Made by a program: the position numbers and the translations under genes
Shown: positions 17,170 through 25,180 of the stretch, piece by piece
How positions within the stretch are numbered: the first letter of the stretch is position 1
Layout of the letters: the number at the start of each line of letters is the position of its first letter
Notes under the pieces: generated by a model
Databases searched by the model: none
Told to the model about the DNA's origin: nothing
What the model saw: the letters and a program-made list of their open reading frames with translations, nothing else
NCBI RefSeq assembly: GCF_001955695.1
Contig: NZ_CP019236.1
Coordinates: 4,712,001 to 4,776,000 of the forward strand
DNA length: 64,000 nt
Direction: 5' to 3'
DNA from: Rhodoferax koreense
Lineage (GTDB): Bacteria; Pseudomonadota; Gammaproteobacteria; Burkholderiales; Burkholderiaceae_C

Positions 17170-17231
17170 GAAGCAACCAAGGCGATCAAGATCTTGTCGG
17201 TCCAGGAGGCGGTGCCGACCAGGATGGTCAT
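17127..17231 (-). pseudogene. DUF72 protein, N-terminal stump
   Basis: From ATG at 17229-17231 the minus strand reads MTILVGTASWTDKILIA, the characteristic start of DUF72 (YecE-like) proteins, whose relatives continue with a FYPxx segment for 230-300 residues. Here the homology stops after about 17 residues, at the point where the direct repeats begin, and the frame closes at 17127. It is divergent from the uvrD-like gene. The stump therefore shows where foreign DNA joined the original chromosome or an earlier element. Confidence 0.7.
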
Positions 17232-17259
17232 GGTGCGTGGGCTCCTCAACGGCGGTTAA

Positions 17260-17275
17260 CTGGATTGATATACAG
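17260..17275. promoter_or_regulatory. LexA (SOS) box-like site
   Basis: CTGGATTGATATACAG has the CTG-N10-CAG frame of the gammaproteobacterial and betaproteobacterial LexA box (CTGT-N8-ACAG) with one deviation in the left arm. It lies 26 bp before the start of the uvrD-like gene, between it and the DUF72 stump, a fitting position for SOS control of a DNA-repair helicase. Not tested. Confidence 0.45.
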
Positions 17276-17300
17276 TATAGAGAATCTCTGCTTCCTGCGT

Positions 17301-19480
17301 ATGGACGCTTCCGACCTTTCCGACCCGCCATCTTCCTCGCCTTCAGCGGATACCACCACGTCCGTTGCGCCGGTTGCGCCGCTGGTGGGCCGGGGCGATC
17401 CGTTCGCCGAACTGAACGAGGCCCAGCGTGAAGCGGCGATGCACGGCATCGGTGCCGAGGCGGCCGATTCCCGGCCGCTGCTGGTGATCGCCGGTGCCGG
17501 TTCGGGCAAGACCAACACGCTGGCGCACCGGGTCGCCAATCTGATCCTGCACGGCGCCGACCCGCAGCGCATCCTGCTGCTGACTTTCTCCCGCCGTGCC
17601 GCGGCCGAGATGGAGCGGCGCGTGGGCAGCGTTCTGCGCCGGGTGCTGGCCGCCGGTCAGTCACAAAAAGCTGGCACGAACGCGGCGATCCCGGCCCTGC
17701 CCTGGTCCGGCACATTCCACGCCATCGGTGCCCGGCTGCTGCGCAACTACGCGCCGCGTATCGGCCTGGACGATGCCTTCACGATCCATGACCGCGGCGA
17801 CGCCGAGGATTTACTGATTTACTGGGCCTGGTGCGCCACGACCTCGGCCTGTCGGCCACCAAGAACCGCTTTCCGCAGAAGGGCACCTGCCTGGCGATCT
17901 ACTCGCGGGTGGTGAACACCCAGGACAGCCTGGCCGAGGTGCTGAAGGCCACCTTCCCCTGGTGCGCCCAGTGGGAAGCCGAGCTCAAAAAATTGTTTCG
18001 CGGCTACGTCGAAGCCAAGCAGGCGCAGAACGTGCTCGACTACGACGACCTGTTGTTGTTCTGGTCGGAGATGGCCGGCGAGCCGGCGCTCGGTGCCGAA
18101 CTGGGTGCGCGTTTCGACCATGTGCTGGTCGACGAGTACCAGGACACGAACCGGCTGCAGGCGGCCATCCTGCTCGGGATGAAGCCGGACGGCCGCGGGG
18201 TGACGGTGGTCGGCGACGACGCGCAGTCGATCTACGCGTTCCGCGGCGCCACGGTGCGCAACATCCTCGATTTTCCGCAGCAGTTCACGCAACCCGCTCA
18301 CACCATCGCGCTGGAGCGCAACTACCGCTCGACGCAGCCGATCCTGGACGTTTCCAATGCCATCATCGCCCAGGCCAGAGAGCGACACGCCAAGACGCTG
18401 TGGACCGACCGCACCTCGACGACACTGCCGCAGATCGTGCTGGTGCCGGACGAGGCCGACGAGGCGCGCTGGGTGGCCGACCGCATGCTGGCGCACCGCG
18501 AGGCCGGGCTGCCGCTAACGTCGCAAGCGGTGCTGTTCCGCGCCTCGTCGCACAGCGCCATGCTGGAGCTGGAACTGACGCGGCGCAACATTCCCTTCGT
18601 GAAGTTCGGTGGGCTGAAGTTTTTGGAAGCCGCGCACGTCAAGGACCTGCTGGCGATACTGCGGTTCGCACAGAACCCACGGGGCCGGCTGGCGGGGTTC
18701 CGGGTGGTCCAATTGATTCCCGGCATCGGGCCTGCTACCGCCACACGACTCCTCGATGCGATGAGCGAAGCCGCCGAGCCGCAGGACGTGGTCGAGAACT
18801 TCGAGCCGCCCGCGGCAGCGGCAGCCGAATGGAGGACCTTCGCCGCACTGTATCGCGCGCTGCGTGGCAGCACCGCCACCTGGCCGGCCGACATCGGCCT
18901 GGCCAAGCGCTGGTACCTGCCACACCTGGAGCGCCTGCACGACGACGCCGAGGCGCGCAAGGCCGACGTGGACAACCTCGAGCGCATGGCCAGTGGCTAC
19001 GCCAGCCGGGAACGCTTCCTGACCGAACTCACGCTGGACCCGCCCGAGGCGACCAGCGACCAGGCCGGCATCCCAGGTCTCGACGAGGACTACGCGATCC
19101 TGTCGACCATCCATTCGGCCAAGGGCCAAGAGTGGCAAGCTGTTTATGTGCTGCGCGCCGTCGATGGCTGCATCCCTTCAGACATGGCCACCGGCACGGC
19201 CGCCGACATCGAGGAAGAGCGGCGGCTGCTGTACGTCGCGATGACGCGCGCGAAGAACTTCCTGCATGTGATGCAGCCGCACCGGTTCTACGTGACGCAG
19301 CAACGCGCCGGCGGCGACCGTTACATGTATGCGCTGCGCACGCGGTTCATTCCCGATGGCCTGTTGAAGAAATTCGACAACGTGACCTGGCCGATCGCAG
19401 CGGATGGCTCAAGGTTAATTGCGGGGGTGGCTTTCCCGGTGATGCAGGTGCGTGACCGGGCGAAGGATGCTTGGCGTTGA
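17301..19480 (+). pseudogene. UvrD/Rep-family DNA helicase, frameshifted
   Basis: All SF1A helicase motifs are visible, spread over two frames. The first frame (17301 to about 17816) has a disordered start, the Q-motif region LNEAQREAA and motif I IAGAGSGKT. The second (about 17825-19480) has motif II LVDEYQDTN, III VGDDAQSIYAFRGA, IV LERNYRST, V STIHSAKGQEWQ and VI LLYVAMTRAK. The break is explained by a perfect 8-bp tandem duplication (ATTACTG-type unit ATTTACTG) at 17809-17824: removing one copy restores ...EDLLGLVRHDLG... The rest is well preserved, so the mutation is recent, or it is a sequencing or phase-variation event. The total would be about 724 residues. Confidence 0.85.
17809..17824. 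repeat. 8-bp tandem duplication (ATTTACTG x2)
   Basis: Positions 17809-17816 and 17817-17824 are identical copies of ATTTACTG inside the uvrD-like gene. The 8-bp gain shifts the reading frame by two bases. The unit is short enough to be lost or gained by replication slippage. Confidence 0.9.
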
Positions 19481-19522
19481 AGATCATCATGGTGACTGGC
19501 CATCCGCTCTTGAGCAGTTGAA

Positions 19523-19855
19523 ATGAATCCTGTGGAAGCTCTACGCACGCCGGATGGTCGCTACATCGTCGTCCGAGGACGTCTATGGCGCGCAACGAAT
19601 CCGTCGCTAGACCCGCAGATTCGCCAGCACTTGGTCGATCAACTGATGAAAGCGCGTCGGGCTGTTGCTGCTGCCTTGAAGACAAATCATGCAGGAGATT
19701 TGAAGGAAGCGCGCCAGCGCGTGGACGAGGCCAAACGTGGGCTCGGCGAGCGGGGGCCGGTCTGGTGGACCGATGGGGAGCCCGACCTCAACAAGCACAT
19801 GGTGCGAACCACCCTCTACGCGGACTGGTACGCGTTGGTCGAAAAGACGCTTTGA
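19523..19855 (+). CDS. Conserved small hypothetical protein
   Basis: 110 residues, soluble, with a run VVRGRLWRATNPSL near the start and GPVWWTDGEPDLNKHMV near the end, charged helices between (KEARQRVDEAKRGLG). The arrangement is one I associate with a small conserved protein of betaproteobacteria without known function; it contains no catalytic motif I can name. It follows the helicase pseudogene by 42 bp in the same direction and precedes the H-NS-like gene. Confidence 0.65.
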   Translation: MNPVEALRTPDGRYIVVRGRLWRATNPSLDPQIRQHLVDQLMKARRAVAAALKTNHAGDLKEARQRVDEAKRGLGERGPVWWTDGEPDLNKHMVRTTLYADWYALVEKTL

Positions 19856-19912
19856 TTCCATTGCGCGGTGCCCTTCGGCATACTCTGCATCTTTCAGTGC
19901 AATAGGAACACC

Positions 19913-20293
19913 ATGGCAAAAACTCTCGCCGCGATCCAGGAACAAATTCGAAAACTGCAAGAGCAGGCAGATGCTCTCAAAAGGAAAGAAGCCGTTGGTG
20001 TGATCGAACGGATCAAAGCGGCCATCGATGCTTATGGCTTGACGAAAGAAGACCTGTTCGGCGCCGCGCCTCCCGCCAAGAAACGCGGCCCAAAACCCAA
20101 GAACGCATTAGATGCGGCCGTGACTGCCAAGGCTGAACGCAAGAAGGCCGCGAGCGTGAAGAAGCCGCCATCACCCGCCAAATTCACGGATGGCACGAAC
20201 TTTTGGACTGGCCACGGAAAGCGGCCGCAATGGTTTAAGGATGCCGTCGAATCAGGCAAAACCACCGAGGACTTGGCCATCAAGTCCAGTTAA
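19913..20293 (+). CDS. H-NS family nucleoid-associated protein
   Basis: 126 residues from ATG at 19913. Residues 1-45 form the oligomerising helix (IQEQIRKLQEQADALKRKE), then a linker with the AT-hook-like KKRGPKPKN around 60-68, and the C-terminal H-NS DNA-binding motif FTDGTNFWTGHGKRPQWFKD at about 95-114. The layout matches Bordetella/Ralstonia-type H-NS. Such copies on plasmids and islands silence newly acquired AT-rich DNA and lower the fitness cost of the element. It sits just left of the KfrA and mobilization genes. Confidence 0.85.
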   Translation: MAKTLAAIQEQIRKLQEQADALKRKEAVGVIERIKAAIDAYGLTKEDLFGAAPPAKKRGPKPKNALDAAVTAKAERKKAASVKKPPSPAKFTDGTNFWTGHGKRPQWFKDAVESGKTTEDLAIKSS

Positions 20294-20530
20294 ATAGCCC
20301 GTTGTCGGAGGACCGAGGTGGCGGCGCTGAATCGACTGACACCGACAGGGGCATCGGATGGCGAAGCGGTCGATGAAGTTGCTGGGTGACCATGTGAGAC
20401 CTGGTCGCTGAATGAATTCAGATGTCTTGCTTCCGTTACTGGATGCCTCTCCTCCTGGCGTTGGGGTGTACTTCACATCTTGGGAATCGGCGCGTCCTTG
20501 ATCGTGATCTGGGGGTGGTCTAGCTTGTGA

Positions 20531-21463
20531 CTACGCAGAAACATCAATGTCGATGGTCTGCCCGTCCCTTCCTCGAATCTTCTGAGTCTGCTCGCCCATC
20601 AGATCCAGCGCCATTTGCAGTTCGTCCGCCAATGCTTTGTTCTTTTCAGTGAGCCGGTCAACTTGCGCCCGCAATGAGGTCACCTCGCTCGATTGCACGC
20701 TGAGGGAAGGCGTTTCATTGTCCGCCGTCTCTGGCGCACCACTCTGCACAGCCTGCAGGCCTTTTGATTCGAAAGCCCCGGTCATTTCCAGCCAACCGTT
20801 CCGCGAATTTCTGAGTTCAACTTCTTTGGCGGCCAGTTCCCTTTTGAGCAGTAGCTGTCCCTCGCACGCCAAGCGTTGCTGAAATACTGCTTCCTCCGTG
20901 CGTCGAAGAGTGTCCTTGATCTCGCGCTTCTTCTCCTTCAGCTGCAGTTGAGTCTGTTGCAGAACGACTTGGCATTTCGTCAGCTCCACGCCGGCCAAGC
21001 GGGCCTGCTCCGACGAAAGAATCTGCGCGGTCCGAGATTGAGCCACCAAGCTGTCGCGATGTTGCAGTTCGCTGCGCAGGTGCATGACCTCCGTCCGCAG
21101 CGTCAGTGACGCCGCCTCCGCCTCGCGTTGCGCCGCTACGGCCAGATCCCGTTCGGCCAACGTGGGACCGATTTTCTGCAGCCCGTCTTCGATTCTCCGA
21201 TCGCCCTCCACCGTCACAGTCTGCACATGCCGATGAAACTCGCTGCAGAGGACGTCGAACGCCTCGAAAACGCCCGAGTCCCGCAGGCTAGCACGCGCTG
21301 ATTCGCGGAGCTCGAGAAACGATTTGAGGCCCTTGGTCACGACATCGGTGGACCCATGACAAATGGTCTGCACGGCCTGCACCGTCGGCTTGTTGCCTCC
21401 GCGTTCGATTTCGACAACGGCCGCGGCAATGGCTTCAGGGGTGACTTTTGTGGTGCGGGACAT
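20531..21463 (-). CDS. kfrA: KfrA-like plasmid DNA-binding coiled-coil protein
   Basis: 310 residues. The first 60 (MSRTTKVTPEAIAAAVVEIE, then PTVQAVQTICHGSTDVVTK) match the KfrA N-terminal DNA-binding domain, with its pattern x-V-x-x-A-x-x-L-x-x-x-G-x-x-P-T-V-x-x-V/I. Residues 75-300 are a long alpha-helical coiled coil rich in E, Q, R and L. KfrA proteins bind their own promoter and support plasmid stability or partition. The presence here points to plasmid ancestry of the 19.9-27 kb part. The conserved N-x-x-S stretch is altered (HGSTDVV), a small deviation from the family. Confidence 0.75.
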   Translation of the reverse strand: MSRTTKVTPEAIAAAVVEIERGGNKPTVQAVQTICHGSTDVVTKGLKSFLELRESARASLRDSGVFEAFDVLCSEFHRHVQTVTVEGDRRIEDGLQKIGPTLAERDLAVAAQREAEAASLTLRTEVMHLRSELQHRDSLVAQSRTAQILSSEQARLAGVELTKCQVVLQQTQLQLKEKKREIKDTLRRTEEAVFQQRLACEGQLLLKRELAAKEVELRNSRNGWLEMTGAFESKGLQAVQSGAPETADNETPSLSVQSSEVTSLRAQVDRLTEKNKALADELQMALDLMGEQTQKIRGRDGQTIDIDVSA

Positions 21464-21593
21464 GGGATCTCCTGGTGGCGCAGATAGAGACTGACAAAAA
21501 GTAGGTGCAGAACTCGGAATGCTCGTTCCGGAATGCTGGTTCCTTCAACGGAATGGTCATACCGGTATGAATGTGCAGGGCTGGCATGGACGC

Positions 21594-23117
21594 CTAGGGA
21601 CGAGGACGATGTCCACTAGGTCGGTCGGGAGCCTCGACACCCACCTCGCCTTCGTCGAAACCTACGAACTTGTCGGGTTCGACGTCGTCTTGCCCTGCGT
21701 CATGGCCGCTCGAATCAGGGGCGGCAATTGTTTCGTCAACTGTTGGTAAATGTTCTCTTCGAACGGCGCGAACGCCTTTTCCACCTCGGTTTTGACCAAA
21801 GTCTGGAGGTGCCGACGCATGTACTGCCTGCAGTGCTGCTCCAACACTTCGCTGAACGATGTCACGAACCATTCGGGTAATTGCGCCGGCCGCGCGGGAA
21901 AGTGTTCTTCTAAGTACTTCTGGGTCAGCAAGGGCACCTGCTCGCGCACGAAGCGATCGATCGCTTCCGCGGACAATCGCTGCAGGGGTGACGGCATGGA
22001 CTTGGGACTCTTTTTCGGTGTGGACATGGTGTGACGGGAGTGGTTGGTTTGAGAGATTGAGACGACGCTCGTCTGCGCCGGGTTTTTGTTCCATCGACAA
22101 GATTGCATCCCCACCGAGCCTGGCCTCCAGGAACAGCTGAGCTATCAGGCTGGGCACCCGGCGGTTCCCGTCGAGCGCGAAACGCCTCTTGAGCTCGGCT
22201 GCACGCCTGCGGGTGTCGACCGCGAGCTCCTCTTCCAGAATTGCAGCCCTCCGCGCGTCTTCGGCGGGGGTGTTGCGGCGCCAAAACATCGGCAACAAAG
22301 GGGTAGGCGCAAGCATCTGGAGGACGCGAGCCCGGTCAAAGTCACGGCCGTACAGAAGTCCAACCAGACGGACGACGGTCGACTTGCGCTTGCCGCGCGC
22401 CGCGATCTGCGGGATGTCGAGCGCGATCCATCGGCGGGTGCACGATACGACACGCCCTACCGAGTTGAGGGTATGGACCATGTCCGTTTGGCTGCGCACC
22501 TGATTAGCCAAGACGGCTTGGATGGCGTGCTGGCGACAGAACTGGTGCACGTCCATGCCTGGCGCCAGCAAGCCTCCTGGCGCTGACTTCAGAACCAGCA
22601 ATGGGCGTGCCCAAGAAGCCAATCGGGCGCGGAAGGGGTCTTCCGCATCAGCCCATTGGTGCCTAAAGTTCCACAGTTGACAGACCTGCTTCAAAGGTCG
22701 GAGTCCGAACGCGGCGGCACTGCACTGCTTGTTCGTCAACAAATCAATTCGCAGCGTCAGGATGTGCAGGTGCTGGCTTTCGCCGTTGCCGTGCCGAATC
22801 ACCACAGCGGGCACCCTGCCCTCCATCCCTGGCAGCATGGCCGACTCGACTTCCAGCAAAAACCGTGCAAACTGTTCTGCCGACAACTCCTCGCCCGGGT
22901 TAAAACTAACGACAAAGGAATCGTAGATTTCCTTGAAACGAAAAAGCCCGGCAAAGGCAATGAAGCTTTCAGGGGAACCCCGAACGAGAGTGACCTCAGA
23001 GCGCAGCTCGCCTTTGGCGTCTTGGTCGCCCAAGAGATAGGCCATCGCCTGCAGAGGCGTGCCGTGGCGAGGGGATGTCAGAGCCTTCAAGATGCCCGTC
23101 CCTTCGATCCGCCACAC
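21594..23117 (-). CDS. Relaxase / mobilization protein (MobA-like)
   Basis: 507 residues. The first 130 carry the relaxase pattern: AMAYLLGDQDAKGELRSEV, LVRGSP, and motif III with three histidines in RHGNGESQHLHIL (H109, H116, H118), which bind the metal that cleaves oriT DNA together with a tyrosine upstream. The remainder is basic and helical. The ATG lies inside the 3' end of the MobC-like gene (31-bp overlap), the usual mobC-mobA arrangement. The last 140 residues (from about 364) are composed of H, R, A, P and G and look like a poor coding frame; another frame there encodes a better-looking protein. The relaxase may therefore really end earlier in ancestors. Confidence 0.7.
   Translation of the reverse strand: MWRIEGTGILKALTSPRHGTPLQAMAYLLGDQDAKGELRSEVTLVRGSPESFIAFAGLFRFKEIYDSFVVSFNPGEELSAEQFARFLLEVESAMLPGMEGRVPAVVIRHGNGESQHLHILTLRIDLLTNKQCSAAAFGLRPLKQVCQLWNFRHQWADAEDPFRARLASWARPLLVLKSAPGGLLAPGMDVHQFCRQHAIQAVLANQVRSQTDMVHTLNSVGRVVSCTRRWIALDIPQIAARGKRKSTVVRLVGLLYGRDFDRARVLQMLAPTPLLPMFWRRNTPAEDARRAAILEEELAVDTRRRAAELKRRFALDGNRRVPSLIAQLFLEARLGGDAILSMEQKPGADERRLNLSNQPLPSHHVHTEKESQVHAVTPAAIVRGSDRSLRARAGALADPEVLRRTLSRAAGAITRMVRDIVQRSVGAALQAVHASAPPDFGQNRGGKGVRAVRREHLPTVDETIAAPDSSGHDAGQDDVEPDKFVGFDEGEVGVEAPDRPSGHRPRP
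21662..22027 (-). CDS. Overprinted small protein inside the relaxase gene (MobB-like position)
   Basis: 121 residues in a different frame of the same strand, entirely inside the relaxase gene. Composition is normal: a lysine-serine start (MSTPKKSPKSMPSPLQRL), then helices with F, E, Q, Y and L (VPLLTQKYLEEHFPARPAQL, YRRH-like and EVEKAFAPFEENIYQQL). No Shine-Dalgarno is obvious. In IncQ plasmids mobB is likewise nested in mobA in another frame, which supports a genuine overlapping gene. The alternative is that this is the true 3' gene and the relaxase tail is a chance read-through. Confidence 0.5.
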   Translation of the reverse strand: MSTPKKSPKSMPSPLQRLSAEAIDRFVREQVPLLTQKYLEEHFPARPAQLPEWFVTSFSEVLEQHCRQYMRRHLQTLVKTEVEKAFAPFEENIYQQLTKQLPPLIRAAMTQGKTTSNPTSS

Positions 23118-23506
23118 CGCATGTCATCGCGGAGCTGTGTCAGCGTGGTGGCAATGGCGTCCAACTGCGCCACGACCTCCAGCAGAGGCCTGGAAAGTTC
23201 AGACGCCGCGTCTTGCGGCAATCCTTGAGTCAGCAAATCAATGATCTGTTCTTGCTGCATCTCGACGCGGAAAAGGACGCTCAGATGCGCACGGTGGATT
23301 GCGCCCGGGGGCCACTTGGGCGTGGCGCTTGTAGTGAGGTCCGCCATGGTCGCCGGCCGCCTTGGGCCCGCTACCCGCGTGAGGACTTCCCGTGCGAAAT
23401 CCGAGAGCGTTTTGCCGCTTTGGCCAGCCAACGTTTCCAGGCGAATTTTCACGACCTTCGGAACCCTTGAATTCAGCGGAACCATGGGTGTTTTAGAAGG
23501 CTTCAT
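23087..23506 (-). CDS. MobC-like relaxosome accessory protein
   Basis: 139 residues. Residues 12-46 (NSRVPKVVKIRLETLAGQ, then KTLSDFAREVLTR) form a ribbon-helix-helix of the MobC/bacterial mobilization type that binds near oriT and recruits the relaxase. The rest is helical with a Q- and L-rich C-terminus. It overlaps the relaxase start by 31 bp. The DNA directly upstream on this strand (from 23507 up) is where oriT is expected, and one copy of the 78-bp repeat lies there. Confidence 0.7.
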   Translation of the reverse strand: MKPSKTPMVPLNSRVPKVVKIRLETLAGQSGKTLSDFAREVLTRVAGPRRPATMADLTTSATPKWPPGAIHRAHLSVLFRVEMQQEQIIDLLTQGLPQDAASELSRPLLEVVAQLDAIATTLTQLRDDMRCGGSKGRAS

Positions 23507-23542
23507 GGTTGCGCTCCCGACGACTCAAGGCGAATGCCGCCG

Positions 23543-23620
23543 GCGTATACGCACGCATGCACTTGCTGCGAATACGGAAATCGAGACTGGGCAGGCGCAA
23601 ATGTGTGTGGCCGAAAAGCA
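23543..23620. repeat. 78-bp repeat, copy 1 (candidate oriT core)
   Basis: Starts with the perfect palindrome GCGTATACGC, followed by ACGCATGCACTTGCT; the same segment recurs, ungapped and imperfect, at 27105-27182 in the same orientation. The first 25 bp are nearly identical and the rest is diverged. It lies 37 bp upstream of the MobC-like gene, where relaxases of mobilizable plasmids nick. Proposed as oriT on position only. Confidence 0.45.
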
Positions 23621-24773
23621 ATCACGGCCCAGGGAGACCATCGAAATCGGGCCCAAACCGACGCCGAAAAAAGCGGTTTGAGAGGGGCGTAAAACCTCAC
23701 GCGAACGAGAATGTCGACGACAAAAAAGTCTTCGAAATCACGAAGCCGATACGGCAATTCGCAGAGAGCGTGACGCTCAACCGAAGTTCTAACCTGACCG
23801 GAGACAAGGTGTTCGTGAAACTTTGACGGTGTAGCCGAGCGACTTTTTCGAGCGAAATGGCGGAGAAAAACCAGCCACTTTCGCAGGACCGCGATTGGGT
23901 TTGCGACCTGTCCGGCCGCATGTTCCGCTACCAGTCGGTCGAATCCCGTTCTCTCACGGGCAGTCCATCTTCGGCAGCCGCTGACCAAAAACACCCGGAT
24001 GCCGGCCACCCTACGAACCTTGATCGGCGCCCTCTCGACGCTCAGCCGTTCATTTGCACCTAGCGGCGCGTGAGAAGTACAGTTGTCGACCGAGGGTGCG
24101 GGCCTATTCCCACCCGACTGTAGAACAAAGGTTTCAGCCTGAAGCCAGTGACGCGCCCCGCAACAACAAAGAGGGCTCTGCCGACCTGTGGTCAGGACCC
24201 TATGGACGGTATTCGGCTGATGGACGTTCATGTGCGCCTCTCCCCTGGCAGGGGAAAAAGTGCACAGCGACTCGTACCGGGCGGTTGATGGACAGACAGA
24301 GCCCCAGGCTAGCGCTCCTGGTCAGCGCACGTCTCGGGAAACCCGGACGCGTTGTACACCAGAGAGCTTGTGTGGCTGCGCTGGATAGTGTCATGCCTGC
24401 AATTCTAGACTCGTAAATCTCGCGATTTCGGCTGCTTGGGCGCTTCTGGGACGAAATAAATGGGCGTATTAGCGCGCCTCGAAAGAAACCAATCGATCAA
24501 ATCTGGCGAGCCATCAAAGCCTGCAGGCACTTGCGGGCAACCCCGCGTCCTCCTCTTCTTCAGGGCCCGTTTCGAGGTGTCCATCCAAAAAGAAGAACGC
24601 GGCACCGACACAACCAAGTCGCGCAGAATTGGTGGGATACCAAGTCGGGGCGTCGCGGTGTCGAAGCTATTTCCAGGCCGAGTAACGCGCCACTTCGCGA
24701 GGGAATCGAATTCGCACGAGTCAATTCGGCCGCGGGGAAGCTCGTTGCGCCACCTCAGAGATCAAGGGACGAG

Positions 24774-24846
24774 CTGTTCCCGAAAACGGCTTATCGAACG
24801 CGTGCATTCGCGTCCTCGGCAAACCGAATGCCCTGTTCCCGAAAAC
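24774..24846. repeat. Two 14-bp direct repeats
   Basis: CTGTTCCCGAAAAC occurs at 24774-24787 and again at 24833-24846, 59 bp apart start to start, with no mismatch. Two copies alone are not enough to call iterons, but their place in the gene-free stretch makes a protein-binding role possible. Confidence 0.4.
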
Positions 24847-24892
24847 AAAAGGAAATCGCGTGATCCGTAGCCCAGATTCTCGAGCTCGCACA

Positions 24893-24915
24893 GGAGTGTG
24901 TATTCAAAACACTCC
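24893..24915. terminator. Stem-loop (7-bp stem)
   Basis: GGAGTGT at 24893-24899 pairs with ACACTCC at 24909-24915 across a 9-base loop, followed by a weak T-rich stretch. No clear gene ends here, so it may be a terminator of a lost gene or a structure in the control region. Confidence 0.3.
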
Positions 24916-25180
24916 CGACTTTCTTCTTGGCAGTCTGTTGATCTTCATGGGCCGAGGAAGGCTTCGATTCAAAAGCGAGGCTTTACACCTACTTCTCTCG
25001 ACTTGCCGCGGTGATCATCGAGTTCGCCTGTTGTAAGTCAACGACAAATGACTAACCGATGTTCTGCGGAAAAGTCCTTTAGGGACTAACCTGCGATTTT
25101 CCGACTCCGCCAGCAGAGCACTTTGCCATGGGTTCTTCCCGCAACGAGTCGAAAAATTTCAACTGACTCGGAACAAATCT

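Larger units (their letters stand above)
23507..25180. other. 1.7-kb region without a supported gene, possible oriT/control region
   Basis: Open frames of 60-240 codons occur on both strands, but all have skewed composition (C, W, R, P, S) and no recognisable domain. What can be seen is one copy of a 78-bp repeat directly upstream of mobC, two 14-bp direct repeats near 24.8 kb and a stem-loop near 24.9 kb. Words with CGAA and GAAA are very frequent. The upstream position relative to mobC and kfrA fits an origin of transfer or plasmid control region. No replication gene is present. Confidence 0.4.

Noticed and set aside
17962..19455. A 497-codon plus-strand frame inside the helicase gene
   Set aside because: Its composition (R, A, G, H, P repeats) is that of a shifted frame in high-GC DNA; the helicase motifs are in the other frame.
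23503..24231. A 242-codon minus-strand frame upstream of mobC
   Set aside because: Many C, W, R and S residues, no domain, and it covers the expected oriT region; treated as chance.
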